A stretch of 64,000 nt of DNA from JAGLYZ01 sp049642725. Lineage in GTDB: Bacteria > Patescibacteriota > Minisyncoccia > Minisyncoccales > JAGMDC01. Location: the NCBI GenBank assembly GCA_049642725.1, contig JBARPC010000004.1:1-64000 (forward strand), in the 5' to 3' direction. Both the position numbers and the translations under genes were made by a program. Below the pieces are notes generated by a model, which searched no databases, was not told where the DNA came from, and saw only the letters and a list, made by a program, of their open reading frames with translations. Shown one piece after another: positions 1-8,581 of the stretch (its first letter is position 1; the number at the start of each line of letters is the position of its first letter).

Positions 1-167
1 ATTTTTCTAATTATCAATTTCGCTATATTCACGCCGATGTCGGAGAGCACGGTAAAACGCGCGATATGATAAAAGAAGTAGTAGGACTTATTCAAGGAAA
101 TGGTTTTGAACCCAAAATCAAACCGGAGGCCTTTGTTGCCTCGGTAGTGGCGGATAGATTTACATAA
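1..167 (+). CDS. YkuK-like (DUF458) RNase H-fold protein, C-terminal part
   Basis: This is the 3' end of a gene that begins before the window. The open frame starts at base 3 and ends with a TAA that overlaps the ATG of mnmA (TAATG), which suggests translational coupling. The last 54 residues include HADVGEHGKTRDMIKEVVG, then GNGFEPKIKPEAF and SVVADR. From memory this matches the C-terminus of the YkuK/DUF458 family, proteins with a ribonuclease H-like fold and no firmly assigned role. Only the tail is visible, so catalytic residues cannot be checked. The family call is by recognition of this tail alone. Confidence 0.6.
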   Translation, partial: FSNYQFRYIHADVGEHGKTRDMIKEVVGLIQGNGFEPKIKPEAFVASVVADRFT

Positions 168-1231
168 TGGTAAAGTCAAAAATCAAAATAGTGGTGGCTA
201 TGTCTGGAGGAGTTGATTCTTCGGTAGCAGTTGCTTTATTAAAAAGACAGGGACTTGATACTCAAGGTGTTTTTTTAAAGCTTTTTAATTCAGATTATTT
301 TAAAGAGTCAGAAAAAAGAGCGAAAAAAATAGCAGGAATTTTAGGAATTCCTTTTTTTGTTTTAGATTTAAGAAAAGAATTTAAAAAGAAGATAATAGAT
401 TATTTTATTAAAGAACTTCAACAAGGCAAAACACCAAACCCCTGTGTTTTGTGTAATAAAGAGATTAAATTCGGGATTTTGTTAGATAAAATTTTAAAAA
501 AAGATGCTGATTTTTTAGCTACTGGCCATTATGCTCGTTTAAGCAAAGATTACAAATTATTAACGGCAAAAGACAAGAATAAAGATCAATCATATTTTCT
601 TTGGATGCTTAATCAAAAACAGCTAAGACATATCTTGTTTCCTATTGGAAATTACAAGAAAGAAGAAGTTAGAAATTTAGCTAAGAAATTTAAATTGCCT
701 GTTTTTTCTTCTCGCGAATCACAGGAAATTTGTTTTATCGGGAAGGATTTAGATAATTTTCTAAGAAAGAATTTTAAAATTAAAAAAGGCGATATCATAA
801 ATACTAAAGGAGAGATTATTGAAGAGCATCAGGGGTTATGGTTTTATACTATTGGCCAGAGAAAAGCCATTGGTCTTTCTGGCGGACCATATTATGTTTT
901 AGATAAGAATCTCAAAAAAAATCTTTTAGTCGTCACTAAAAACGAAAAGGACTTGTACAAAAAGGAATTGATTGTAAAAAATGTAAATTGGATTTCTGGG
1001 AAAGAGCCCAGATTGCCAATGAAAGTTAAAGCGAAAATTCGTTATCGCCACAAACATAGCTCTGCTGTTTTAGATTGTGATAGGAAAACTAAAAATTATA
1101 GATTAATTTTTAATAAAGCCCAGCGAGCTATTACCCCGGGCCAATCAGTAGTTTTTTACTCGCCCGCCGAAGCTTTAGCGAAGGCGGGTAAAGTCCAGGA
1201 ACTTTTAGGCGGCGGAATTATAGAAAAATAA
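167..1231 (+). CDS. mnmA: tRNA-specific 2-thiouridylase MnmA
   Basis: MnmA puts the 2-thio group on U34 of tRNA-Lys, -Glu and -Gln, using ATP and sulfur relayed to a catalytic cysteine. The PP-loop SGGVDSS is at residues 13-19. NPCVLCNKEIKFG (91-103) holds the nucleophile, best aligned to C96, and SQEIC (C189) is the partner cysteine. The length of 354 aa is normal. The C-terminal beta domain ends GQSVVFYSPAEALAKAGKV then LLGGGII. The stretch PAEALAKAGK interrupts the usual family ending and is encoded by a GC-rich palindrome (1163-1188), so it looks like an in-frame insertion. The start overlaps the previous stop codon. A tRNA-Lys(TTT), a likely substrate, lies in this window. Confidence 0.95.
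   Translation: MVKSKIKIVVAMSGGVDSSVAVALLKRQGLDTQGVFLKLFNSDYFKESEKRAKKIAGILGIPFFVLDLRKEFKKKIIDYFIKELQQGKTPNPCVLCNKEIKFGILLDKILKKDADFLATGHYARLSKDYKLLTAKDKNKDQSYFLWMLNQKQLRHILFPIGNYKKEEVRNLAKKFKLPVFSSRESQEICFIGKDLDNFLRKNFKIKKGDIINTKGEIIEEHQGLWFYTIGQRKAIGLSGGPYYVLDKNLKKNLLVVTKNEKDLYKKELIVKNVNWISGKEPRLPMKVKAKIRYRHKHSSAVLDCDRKTKNYRLIFNKAQRAITPGQSVVFYSPAEALAKAGKVQELLGGGIIEK
1163..1188. repeat. GC-rich palindrome inside mnmA
   Basis: The arms CCCGCC and GGCGGG enclose an inner AGC-TTTA-GC loop. It is much richer in GC than its surroundings and is read in frame as PAEALAKAG near the MnmA C-terminus. Similar in-frame palindromes occur in aspS, murD and the hydrolase gene. Confidence 0.6.
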
Positions 1232-1256
1232 GGCAAAAATTCTTTAAGATTCTTTA

Positions 1257-1284
1257 AAAAGTTATCCACAGGGTAACTTTTCTT
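1257..1284 (+). terminator. Intrinsic terminator after mnmA
   Basis: An 11-bp stem (AAAAGTTATCC with GGGTAACTTTT, one G-U pair) with an ACA loop, flanked by A and T runs, lies 26 bases after the mnmA stop. Its left arm contains TTATCCACA, a perfect DnaA-box match that is probably incidental. Confidence 0.6.
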
Positions 1285-1385
1285 ATTTCTGTTATAATAT
1301 AATAATTTTGAAACCTAAAACCTAAGCAGGTTTAGGTAAAGGTCGAATTCGAAGAACACATATATTAATTAAAATTAATAAAAAT

Positions 1386-2066
1386 ATGGTTTTAGATTGG
1401 TACGAAATAACATTTACAGCTTTAAGAGATTTATGGATAGGTTTTTTGGATTTTATTCCAGCTTTAATAGGAGCATTGATTGTTTTTGTCATAGGTTGGT
1501 TTGTTGCCTTAGCAATTGGAAGACTAATTTCAGAAATTTTGATTCGCATTAAATTTAATGAACTTTTTGAAAGAACTGATTGGAAGCAAGCGTTAAGTAA
1601 AGCAAAACTTAATGTTAATCCAGCTGAATTTTTAGGAGCTATTGTTAAATGGATTTTAGTAATTGTCTTTTTGATGGCTGCGGTGGAGATTTTAGAACTT
1701 CCTGGTTTTGCTGCCTTTTTAGCAAAAGTAGTAAATTATCTTCCAAATGTTTTTGTAGCGGCATTAATTTTTGTGGTAGCAGTAATTGTAGCTGATATTT
1801 TGGAAAAGATTGTAGTAGCTGCAGTAGAAAAAATGAGAATAAGTTACTCCCAATTAGTAGGAACGGTTGTTAAATGGTCTATTTGGATTTTTGCTATTTT
1901 AGCTATTTTATATCAATTAGGAGTAGTTCCTCAAATGATTCAAACACTGTTTGGCGGATTAGTTGCCTTAGTAGTAATTTCTTTTGGTTTAGCTTTTGGT
2001 TTAGGAGGCAAAGATGTTGCAGCCGAATTTCTCCAGGAATGGAAAAGAAAGCTAAAAGGAGAATAG
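1386..2066 (+). CDS. Membrane protein with conserved TM-helix repeats (MscS-related, CmpX-like)
   Basis: This 226-aa integral membrane protein has about five hydrophobic segments (roughly 18-48, 80-105, 115-140, 160-180, 185-205). It shows the repeated pattern of the mechanosensitive-channel TM_helix family (PF05552-like): helices ending in glycine-rich stretches such as FGLAFGLGGKDVAAEFLQEW, which resembles the pore-helix end of MscS. It lacks the soluble beta domain of full MscS, so it may be a minimal osmotic-stress channel or a regulator. A TATAAT box (1293-1298) lies upstream. The mnmA terminator separates it from the preceding gene. The channel function is inferred. Confidence 0.7.
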   Translation: MVLDWYEITFTALRDLWIGFLDFIPALIGALIVFVIGWFVALAIGRLISEILIRIKFNELFERTDWKQALSKAKLNVNPAEFLGAIVKWILVIVFLMAAVEILELPGFAAFLAKVVNYLPNVFVAALIFVVAVIVADILEKIVVAAVEKMRISYSQLVGTVVKWSIWIFAILAILYQLGVVPQMIQTLFGGLVALVVISFGLAFGLGGKDVAAEFLQEWKRKLKGE

Positions 2067-2116
2067 ATATTAAATAAAAATCACTTTTATTTTTTTTCAA
2101 ACTCAAGGCCTAAGAC

Positions 2117-2147
2117 TTGACAAGGGTCTTGGGTTTGTTAATATAAA
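2117..2147 (+). promoter_or_regulatory. Putative sigma70 promoter of the 23S-5S unit
   Basis: A consensus TTGACA (2117-2122) is followed, 16-19 bases on, by overlapping -10 candidates TAATAT (2139-2144) and TATAAA (2142-2147). It is the only good promoter between the upstream gene and the 23S gene, so it probably drives the rRNA unit. Confidence 0.55.
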
Positions 2148-2186
2148 AATGAAAGATGTTAAAGATAGACAAAATTAAAGAAAGAA

Positions 2187-2263
2187 GAAAGCGGTTTTGA
2201 ATATTGCCTGCTGATTTAAGAGTAGGTTTTTCAAAAATCGCTTTCCAGAAGCGATTTTTTGTT
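2187..2263 (+). promoter_or_regulatory. rRNA leader with terminator/antiterminator-like alternative pairings
   Basis: A terminator-like hairpin, AAAATCGCTT (2234-2243) with AAGCGATTTT (2249-2258) followed by a T-rich tail, sits in the leader before 23S. An earlier segment, GAAAGCG plus TTTTGA (2187-2200), can pair with TCAAAA and CGCTTTC (2231-2245), which overlaps the left arm of the hairpin. The two folds exclude each other, the pattern expected of an attenuator. It could instead be an RNA processing structure. Confidence 0.45.
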
Positions 2264-2875
2264 TGTCAGAGAAAGAACTTTGACAATAGAATATTGTGGT
2301 TATTAATTGCTAGCCGAGAAATTTTATTGTTATGGGCTAGTGGTGGATGCCTTGGGATATTAAGGCGATGAAGGACGTGGCTTAGCTGCGAAAAGCCTCG
2401 GGTAGGTGCGTAGCAACCTTTGATCCGGGGATTTCCGAATGGGGAAACCCGATTGCTTTTAAGTAATCAGTCCCGACATTGTCGGGATAGCGAACCCGCT
2501 GAAGTGAAACATCTCAGTAAGCGGAGGAAAAGAAAACAAAGCTTCATTTTGAAGCTCATTCCCTTAATAGCGGCGAGCGAAAAGGGAATAGCCCAAACCT
2601 AATTATTGTTTTGCAATGATTGGGGGTTGTAAGGAGGTGACGTCGGGGGCATCCCGAGAGATATATTCGTATCTCACGGGATACTTTCCGAGGGAGAATA
2701 TTTAGGCAAAGTTTGGCTAACCAAAACACCCTGGAAAGGGGTACCATAGGAGGTAATAGTCCTGTAGGTAAAAACTACTTTGCGCTCCTTGTTATCTTTC
2801 TTGAGTATCTCGAAAAACGATAACTTCGAGAGAAGCAGGCCGAACTGCTCGGCCAAGGCTAAATACTTAATATCT

Positions 2876-2913
<38 letters not shown>

Positions 2914-2972
2914 CAGCCCTGTGAGGGCGGTGAAATAGAACCTGAAACCACTATGCCTACAAAGAGTCGAAG

Positions 2973-3006
2973 CCCCTCCTTTTCGCGCTTGCGCAAAAGG
3001 ATGGGG
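2973..3006. repeat. Palindrome in a 23S helix, shared with an intergenic copy
   Basis: The arms CCCCTCCTTTT and AAAAGGATGGGG enclose a GCGC-rich tip. The reverse complement matches the intergenic hairpin at 57198-57232 at all but about two positions of 34, including the whole CCTTTTGCGCAAGCGCG core. It lies in domain II of 23S, where helix length varies between species. Confidence 0.7.
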
Positions 3007-4148
3007 TGACGGCGTGCTTTTTGCAGAACGAGCCAACGAGTTTTGGTATACAGTACGTTTAAGGAGTTTAGCTCCGAAAGCATAGCGAAAGCGAGTGTTA
3101 AAAGCGCGTTTTTTACTGTATGCCTTAGACCCGAAGCCAAGCGAGCTTGCCATGGCCAGGGTGAATCCCGACGAAAGTCAGGAGGAGGCCCGAACCCGTG
3201 AGCCGAGCAATACTCTGGGATGAGCTGTGGTAAGGAGTGAAAAGCTAATCGAGCTTGGTAATAGCTGGTTCTCCCCGAAATAGCTTTAGGGCTAGCCTTG
3301 CAAATACTTTCTGGGGGTAGAGCACTGAATGGTTTATCGCGGGTTTTACCCAGGTAATCCAATCAAACTCCGAATACCGGAAAGTTTACATTGCAAGAGT
3401 CAGAATATGAGGGCTAAGCTTCATACTCGAAAGGGAAACAGCCCAGATCTTCATCTAAGGTCCCTAAACTGAGTTAAGTGGGAAAGGAAGTGATATTCCT
3501 CTGATAGTTAGGAGGTTAGCTTAGAAGCAGCTATCCTTTAAAAAGTGCGTAATAGCTTACTAACTAAGGAGTTTTGCGCCGAAGATTTAACGGGGCTAAA
3601 ACTCAGTACCGAAGATAAGACTCTTATGCTTCGCACGCGGAGCGTGAGGGGGTAGGGGAGCGCCGAGTACTCAGCGAATGTAAACCGTGAGGTTTACTGG
3701 AGAGTACTCGGGTGAGAATGTTGGCATGAGTAACCGCAATTTCGATGTGATATCGAAACACCGAAAACCTAAGGTTTCCTTGGCAATGGAAATCAGCCAA
3801 GGGTTAGGCGGACCTAAGGCGAACCCGAAAGGGGTAGTCGATGGACAGCCGGTTAATATTCCGGCCCTTGAGCGTATAATTCTAAAAGGTGACGGAGTTT
3901 AGTAGTTCGGGCAGATTATTGGATTTTTGTTGTTAGTCTGAGAATTTTCAAGGACTAACAGGAACCTCGATTTATCGGGGGAACTCGAATGAGCAAGCTT
4001 CCTGGAAAAGCTTTTTAGGAATTAATTATATGCTTAATCCGTACCGTAAACCGACACAGGTGGGTAGGTATAAATGTACCAAGGTGAACGAGTGAAACCT
4101 TGTTAAGGAACTCGGCAAAATAGTGTCCGTAAGTTTGCAATAAGGACT

Positions 4149-4176
4149 CCCCCTCCTTTCGGTTGAAAGAAGGGGG
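4149..4176. repeat. Second 23S palindrome with the same arms
   Basis: Its arms CCCCCTCCTTT and AAAGAAGGGGG are identical to those of the intergenic hairpin at 57198-57232. Only the loop differs (CGGTTG instead of the GCGC tip). Confidence 0.6.
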
Positions 4177-4944
4177 CGCAGCGAACGATCCCTAGCGACT
4201 GTTTATCAAAAACACAGGTCCCTGCTAAACTCGTAAGAGGATGTATAGGGGCTGAGGCCTGACCAGTGCTGGAACGTCAAGCTCGGCGGTGCGTCTTACT
4301 TCGGTAAGACTTGCTAACTGAGTGAAGCGCCAGTGAACGTCGGCAGTAACTATAACTGTCCAAAGGTAGCGTAGTCCCTTGCCAGGTAAGTTCTGGCCCG
4401 CATGAAAGGCTTAACGACTGGGGAACTGTCTCAACAAGGTGCTCGGTGAAAATGCAATACCGGTGAAGATGCCGGTTACCTGCGGCTAGACGGAAAGACC
4501 CCGGGAGGTTTACTGTAGCTTCCCATTGTCTTGTTGTTTTGAATGCGTAGCGTAGCGGGGAGGCTTTGAGTCCCGACTTTCGGGTTGGGAGGAGCCGCCA
4601 ATGAAACACCCGTCTTTTAAAATGATTTGACTAATCTCGATTTATCGGGAAACAGTGAGAGGTGGGCAGTTTAAGTGGGGCACTTGCCTCCTAAAAGGTA
4701 ATGGAGGCGTTTAAAGGTCGGCTATTTCCGGATGGAAATCGGAAAAATAGGGCAAAGCTATAAGCCGGCTTTACTGCAAGGCGGATATGCCGCGCAGTTG
4801 CGAAAGCAGAACTTAGTGAACCGACGGATTTTAGTAGAAAATCCGAAGATTATCAGACAAAAGTTACCCCGGGGATAACAGGTTGGTAGAGCCCGCGAGT
4901 CCACATCAACGGCTCTGTTCGACACCTCGATGTCGGCTCATCTT

Positions 4945-4993
<49 letters not shown>

Positions 4994-5013
4994 AAGGTAC
5001 GCGAGCTGGGTTC

Positions 5014-5044
<31 letters not shown>

Positions 5045-5357
5045 ACCGCAGGCGTAGAGTCTTGAGGAGGGTTGGTCCTTGTACGAGAGGATCGGACTGA
5101 ACTAACCTCTGGTGTACCAGTTGTTCCGCCAGGAGCATAGCTGGGTAGCTAAGTTGGGAACTGATAAGTGCTGAAAGCATCTAAGCACGAAGCAGGCTCC
5201 AAGATTAGGACTTTTAAATCGGTCGAAGAACACGACCTTGATAGGACACAGGTGTAAGCGTCGTAAGGCGTTAAGCCAAGTGTTACTAATGATTTATTAT
5301 AAAATATTTCTCGGCTAGTGATTAATGACCACAAACTTTATTTAGTATAGAGCTCTA

Positions 5358-5470
5358 TTATTTGGTGGTAATACCGGAGATGTTACACCCGATTCCATAC
5401 CGAACTCGGAAGTGAAATTCTTCAGGGCCGATGATAGTCCTTTGGGCGAAAGTAGGTTGCCGCCAGATAT
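5358..5470 (+). rRNA. 5S ribosomal RNA
   Basis: The 5S hallmarks CCGAACTCGGAAGTGAA, CCGATGATAGT and GGGCGAAAGTAGGTTGCCGCCA are present. Terminal helix strands TATTTGG and CCAGATA set the ends to within a few bases. It lies about 45 bases after 23S. Outer ATAGAGC/GCTCTAT pairing extends the stem as a processing helix. An intrinsic terminator follows. Confidence 0.95.
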
Positions 5471-5490
5471 TAGGGCTCTATCTTAAAAAC

Positions 5491-5517
5491 CTCCTGATTC
5501 TATTCAGGAGTTTTTTT
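5491..5517 (+). terminator. Terminator of the rRNA unit
   Basis: A perfect 7-bp stem (CTCCTGA and TCAGGAG) with a 6-base loop is followed at once by seven T residues. Confidence 0.85.
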
Positions 5518-5544
5518 ATTTTGAAAAATGTATATAATAAAATA

Positions 5545-6345
5545 ATGAGGTTTAATATTGGAAAAAGAAAGGCTATAATAATAGTTTTAGTGACTTTGAT
5601 TTTTTTGTCTTTAAATCTATTTGGTCTTTCAAAACAAGTGAGAGAGGTTTTTTATAATATTTCTTATCCTGTACAAAAAGTTTTTTGGGAGAGAGGGGGT
5701 GTTGTTTCTAATTTCTTTAGCCCTATTTTCAATGCCAAAAATTTAAATAAAGAAAATTACGAATTAAAATATAAAAACCAAGAGCTTTTTCAAAAACTTA
5801 TTTTTTTACAGGGATTAGAAGAAGAAAACAAAACGTTAAGACAAGCGTTAGAAATTAATTTACAAAAAGAATTCAAGTTAGTATTTTCAGAAATAATTGG
5901 AAAAGATATAGGCGAAGATTTTATTTTAATAAACAAGGGCTTAAGAGACGGAGTTTTGGAAGGCATGCCTGTGATTACCTCAAACAAGGTTTTAGCTGGA
6001 AGAATTAAAGAAGTTTATGAGAATTTTTCAAAAGTAATGCTGCTTTCTAATAAAGCTCAAGAAAATTCTTTTTATGTTAAAATACAGCCGCTTGATATTT
6101 CTATAAAAGCAAAAGGCAAAGGGAGCTCTAAATTATCTTTGGAAATGGTTCCTAAAGATAAAGAGCTTTTAGAGGGAGAGATTGTTGTGACTGATATTTT
6201 AGGAGGAATTTTCCCAAAAGATCTTTTGATTGGTGAAATTGAAAAAGTTGAAAAAAGCGATGTTGAGCCGTTCCAAAGAGCAGAGGTGTCGCTCTTTTTT
6301 GACATTAAAGAAGGCAATTATTTATTTGTTATTACGGAATATTAA
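5545..6345 (+). CDS. mreC: Cell-shape protein MreC
   Basis: MreC organises the elongation machinery together with MreD and PBP2 from the outer face of the membrane. This 266-aa protein has one N-terminal membrane helix (about 8-28), a coiled coil (about 60-95, KYKNQELFQKLIFLQGLEEENKTLRQ-like heptads) and the beta-rich domain with GMPVITSNKVLAGRI and a second half ending in GNYLFVITEY. The open frame extends upstream into 5S, so the ATG at 5545 (MRFNIGKRKA) is chosen. A TATAAT box ends 6 bases before it, which would make the transcript leaderless. mreD follows after 6 bases. No mreB is in the window. Confidence 0.85.
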   Translation: MRFNIGKRKAIIIVLVTLIFLSLNLFGLSKQVREVFYNISYPVQKVFWERGGVVSNFFSPIFNAKNLNKENYELKYKNQELFQKLIFLQGLEEENKTLRQALEINLQKEFKLVFSEIIGKDIGEDFILINKGLRDGVLEGMPVITSNKVLAGRIKEVYENFSKVMLLSNKAQENSFYVKIQPLDISIKAKGKGSSKLSLEMVPKDKELLEGEIVVTDILGGIFPKDLLIGEIEKVEKSDVEPFQRAEVSLFFDIKEGNYLFVITEY

Positions 6346-6351
6346 TTTAAA

Positions 6352-6663
6352 ATGCTCAAAAAAATACTTTTTCTTATTATAATTTTTTATTTTTTAACTT
6401 TATTCCAAGCAAGTTTTATGCCTTTTTTTAATATAAATGGATTCTTTATAAATTTTGTCTTGGCTTTAGTAATTTTTATAAATCTTTTTGAATCTTCCGA
6501 TAAGAAACTTGGTATTTATAGTGCTTTGATTGCTGGATTTTTCTTGGATGTTTGGTCAAGCCAGTTTTTTGGAACAGAAATGCTATTTTTAACGTTAACA
6601 GCAGTTTTTATAAAATTAATTGTTAAAAAATATGTTCAAATCCCTACGTTTGGAAAATTATAA
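6352..6663 (+). CDS. mreD: MreD-like rod-shape membrane protein
   Basis: This small hydrophobic protein of 103 aa has three to four membrane helices and sits between MreC and PBP2, the classical mreCD-mrdA order. The segment FINFVLALVIFINLFE, then LIAGFFLDVWSSQFFGTEM, resembles the MreD core (a helix with a conserved GFxxD patch). It is shorter than the usual ~160 aa. Its end overlaps the PBP2 start by 32 bases. The call rests mainly on hydrophobicity and gene order. Confidence 0.7.
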   Translation: MLKKILFLIIIFYFLTLFQASFMPFFNINGFFINFVLALVIFINLFESSDKKLGIYSALIAGFFLDVWSSQFFGTEMLFLTLTAVFIKLIVKKYVQIPTFGKL

Positions 6664-8542
6664 AAACCGAAGAGTAAAAATAAAGTTTAAGCAGGAAATT
6701 GAACCACAAGAAATTTTTTTAGATAAACTGTCTAAAAGCAAATATGAAGAAGGCGGTGTTTCTGAAAAAAAACTTGAGGTTCCTCTTTCAAAAAAAGTTC
6801 TTCAGGGGATTTATTTGATTTTTTTAATCTTAATCCTTGTTCTTTTTGGCAAGACATTCCAGCTTCAAATAGTTCAAGGCGAAGATTTTTCTAAATTATC
6901 TGAGGCAAACAGATTTATTATTCATAGCATTGAAGCTCAAAGGGGAGTAATTTATGATAAAGATTTTAACCAGCTTGTTTTTAATAAACCGAGCTTTGAT
7001 TTGGTTTGTGATAAAAAGAATTTTCCTGAAAACAAAGAAAAAAGAAAACAAGTTTTTAAAGAAATTTCTGCAATTATTGAAAAAGATATTGTTATTCTTG
7101 AACAAGAAATAAATCAATCTGACAATTCTCAAGTTTTAATTAGCGAAAATCTTGATTATGAGAAATTAATTATACTTGAAGTAAGAAAAAAAGAATTTCC
7201 TGGATTTGAAATTGTTAATAATATAGTTAGGGAGTATAAGGATGGAGAAATTTTTTCTCACATTATCGGTTATGAAAGAAAAACAGGAGAAAAAACAGGA
7301 TTAGAAGATTCTTATGACCAATTTTTAAAAAAGAACTTAGGGAAAATTGACATTGAAAGAGATGCTCAGGGCAATATAATATCAGAAAAAATTGTTTTTC
7401 AGCCGGAACCAGGTGATAGTTTAAAGCTTTGGCTGGATTCTCAATTACAAGAAAAAGTTAAAACAGAATTAGAAGCGATAATTAAAGAGGTTGGTTCTAC
7501 AAAAGGAGCAGCTGTTGTTTTAGATGCTAAAACAGGCGGTGTTTTAGCAATGGTTAGTATTCCTACTTTTGACAATAATCTTTTTAGCCAGGGAATGTCT
7601 GCTGAGCAATGGGAAGAAATGAGTAAAAATCTTGATAAACCATTGTTTAACAGAGTGCTTTCAGCCACTTATCCAACCGGTTCCACTATCAAGCCTTTAA
7701 TTGCTGCTGCTGCCTTGGAGGAAAATATAGTTACTCCGGAAAAAGAGATTTTTTGCGAGGGGAAAATTGTTATTAATAGTCCATGGGACGAGGAGGTTTT
7801 TTGGCAATATAATGATTGGAAAGTTCATTATTGGACGAATGTAAGGAAAGCTATTGCTGAATCCTGTAATATTTTTTTCTATACGGTTGGCGGGGGATAT
7901 AAAGATATTAAAGGATTAGAAGTAGATAAAATGAAAAAGTATCTTGAACTTTTTGGCTGGGGCGAAAAAACAAATATTGATCTTCATGAAGAAAAAAAAG
8001 GATTTATTCCAGACAAAGAATGGAAGAAAAAGTATTTTGAGACCAAAATAGATCAGATGTGGATGCCTGGAGACGATTATCATCTTGCTATTGGCCAGGG
8101 ATATTTAGAGATTACTCTATTGCAGGTAGCTAATGCTTTTGTAAGCATTGCCAATAAAGGAACTCTTTATGAACCAAGAGTAGTTAAAGAAATTATAGAT
8201 AAAAATAACAATATTAAAAATGAAATTGAACCAAAAATTATTCGTCAGAATTTTATAAGCCCGGAAACCATTAAAGTTGTTAGAGAAGGGATGAGACAGG
8301 CGGTTACCAATGGTTCAGCTACTGGCTGGCTGGATTCTCTACCGGTAAAAGCGGCAGCAAAAACAGGTACTGCTGAGACAGGTATAAAGGATTATTACCA
8401 TAATTGGGTAACTGTTTTTGCTCCTTATGATGATCCGGAAATAGTTTTAACCCTTGTCATTGAAGATGTAAAAGGCGACCGCATCGCAGCCCTTCCCACT
8501 GCCCGCGCCATACTTGATTGGTACTTTTCAAGCGAAAAATAA
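6632..8542 (+). CDS. mrdA: Penicillin-binding protein 2 (transpeptidase of elongation)
   Basis: This class B PBP cross-links peptidoglycan during side-wall growth. It has a cytoplasmic N-terminus, one membrane helix (about 56-78), a PBP dimerisation domain with QRGVIYDK, and a transpeptidase domain. The active-site motifs are all present: STIK (351-354, nucleophile Ser351), SCN (411-413) and KTG (577-579). The length of 636 aa fits PBP2. The ATG at 6632 is preferred to an in-frame TTG 12 bases earlier. It follows mreC and mreD in one operon. RodA is not adjacent, but an FtsW/RodA-family gene lies at 38.3 kb. Confidence 0.93.
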   Translation: MFKSLRLENYKNRRVKIKFKQEIEPQEIFLDKLSKSKYEEGGVSEKKLEVPLSKKVLQGIYLIFLILILVLFGKTFQLQIVQGEDFSKLSEANRFIIHSIEAQRGVIYDKDFNQLVFNKPSFDLVCDKKNFPENKEKRKQVFKEISAIIEKDIVILEQEINQSDNSQVLISENLDYEKLIILEVRKKEFPGFEIVNNIVREYKDGEIFSHIIGYERKTGEKTGLEDSYDQFLKKNLGKIDIERDAQGNIISEKIVFQPEPGDSLKLWLDSQLQEKVKTELEAIIKEVGSTKGAAVVLDAKTGGVLAMVSIPTFDNNLFSQGMSAEQWEEMSKNLDKPLFNRVLSATYPTGSTIKPLIAAAALEENIVTPEKEIFCEGKIVINSPWDEEVFWQYNDWKVHYWTNVRKAIAESCNIFFYTVGGGYKDIKGLEVDKMKKYLELFGWGEKTNIDLHEEKKGFIPDKEWKKKYFETKIDQMWMPGDDYHLAIGQGYLEITLLQVANAFVSIANKGTLYEPRVVKEIIDKNNNIKNEIEPKIIRQNFISPETIKVVREGMRQAVTNGSATGWLDSLPVKAAAKTGTAETGIKDYYHNWVTVFAPYDDPEIVLTLVIEDVKGDRIAALPTARAILDWYFSSEK

Positions 8543-8581
8543 AATTGATTTTTCAATGAAATTGAGTTAAAATTAAATAAT

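Noticed and set aside
1262..1270. TTATCCACA, a perfect DnaA box, with another at 50547-50555 and a near match at 34685-34693
   Set aside because: Each is single; the first is part of a terminator stem, the second lies inside murC, and no dnaA, dnaN or box cluster is present, so no origin is claimed.
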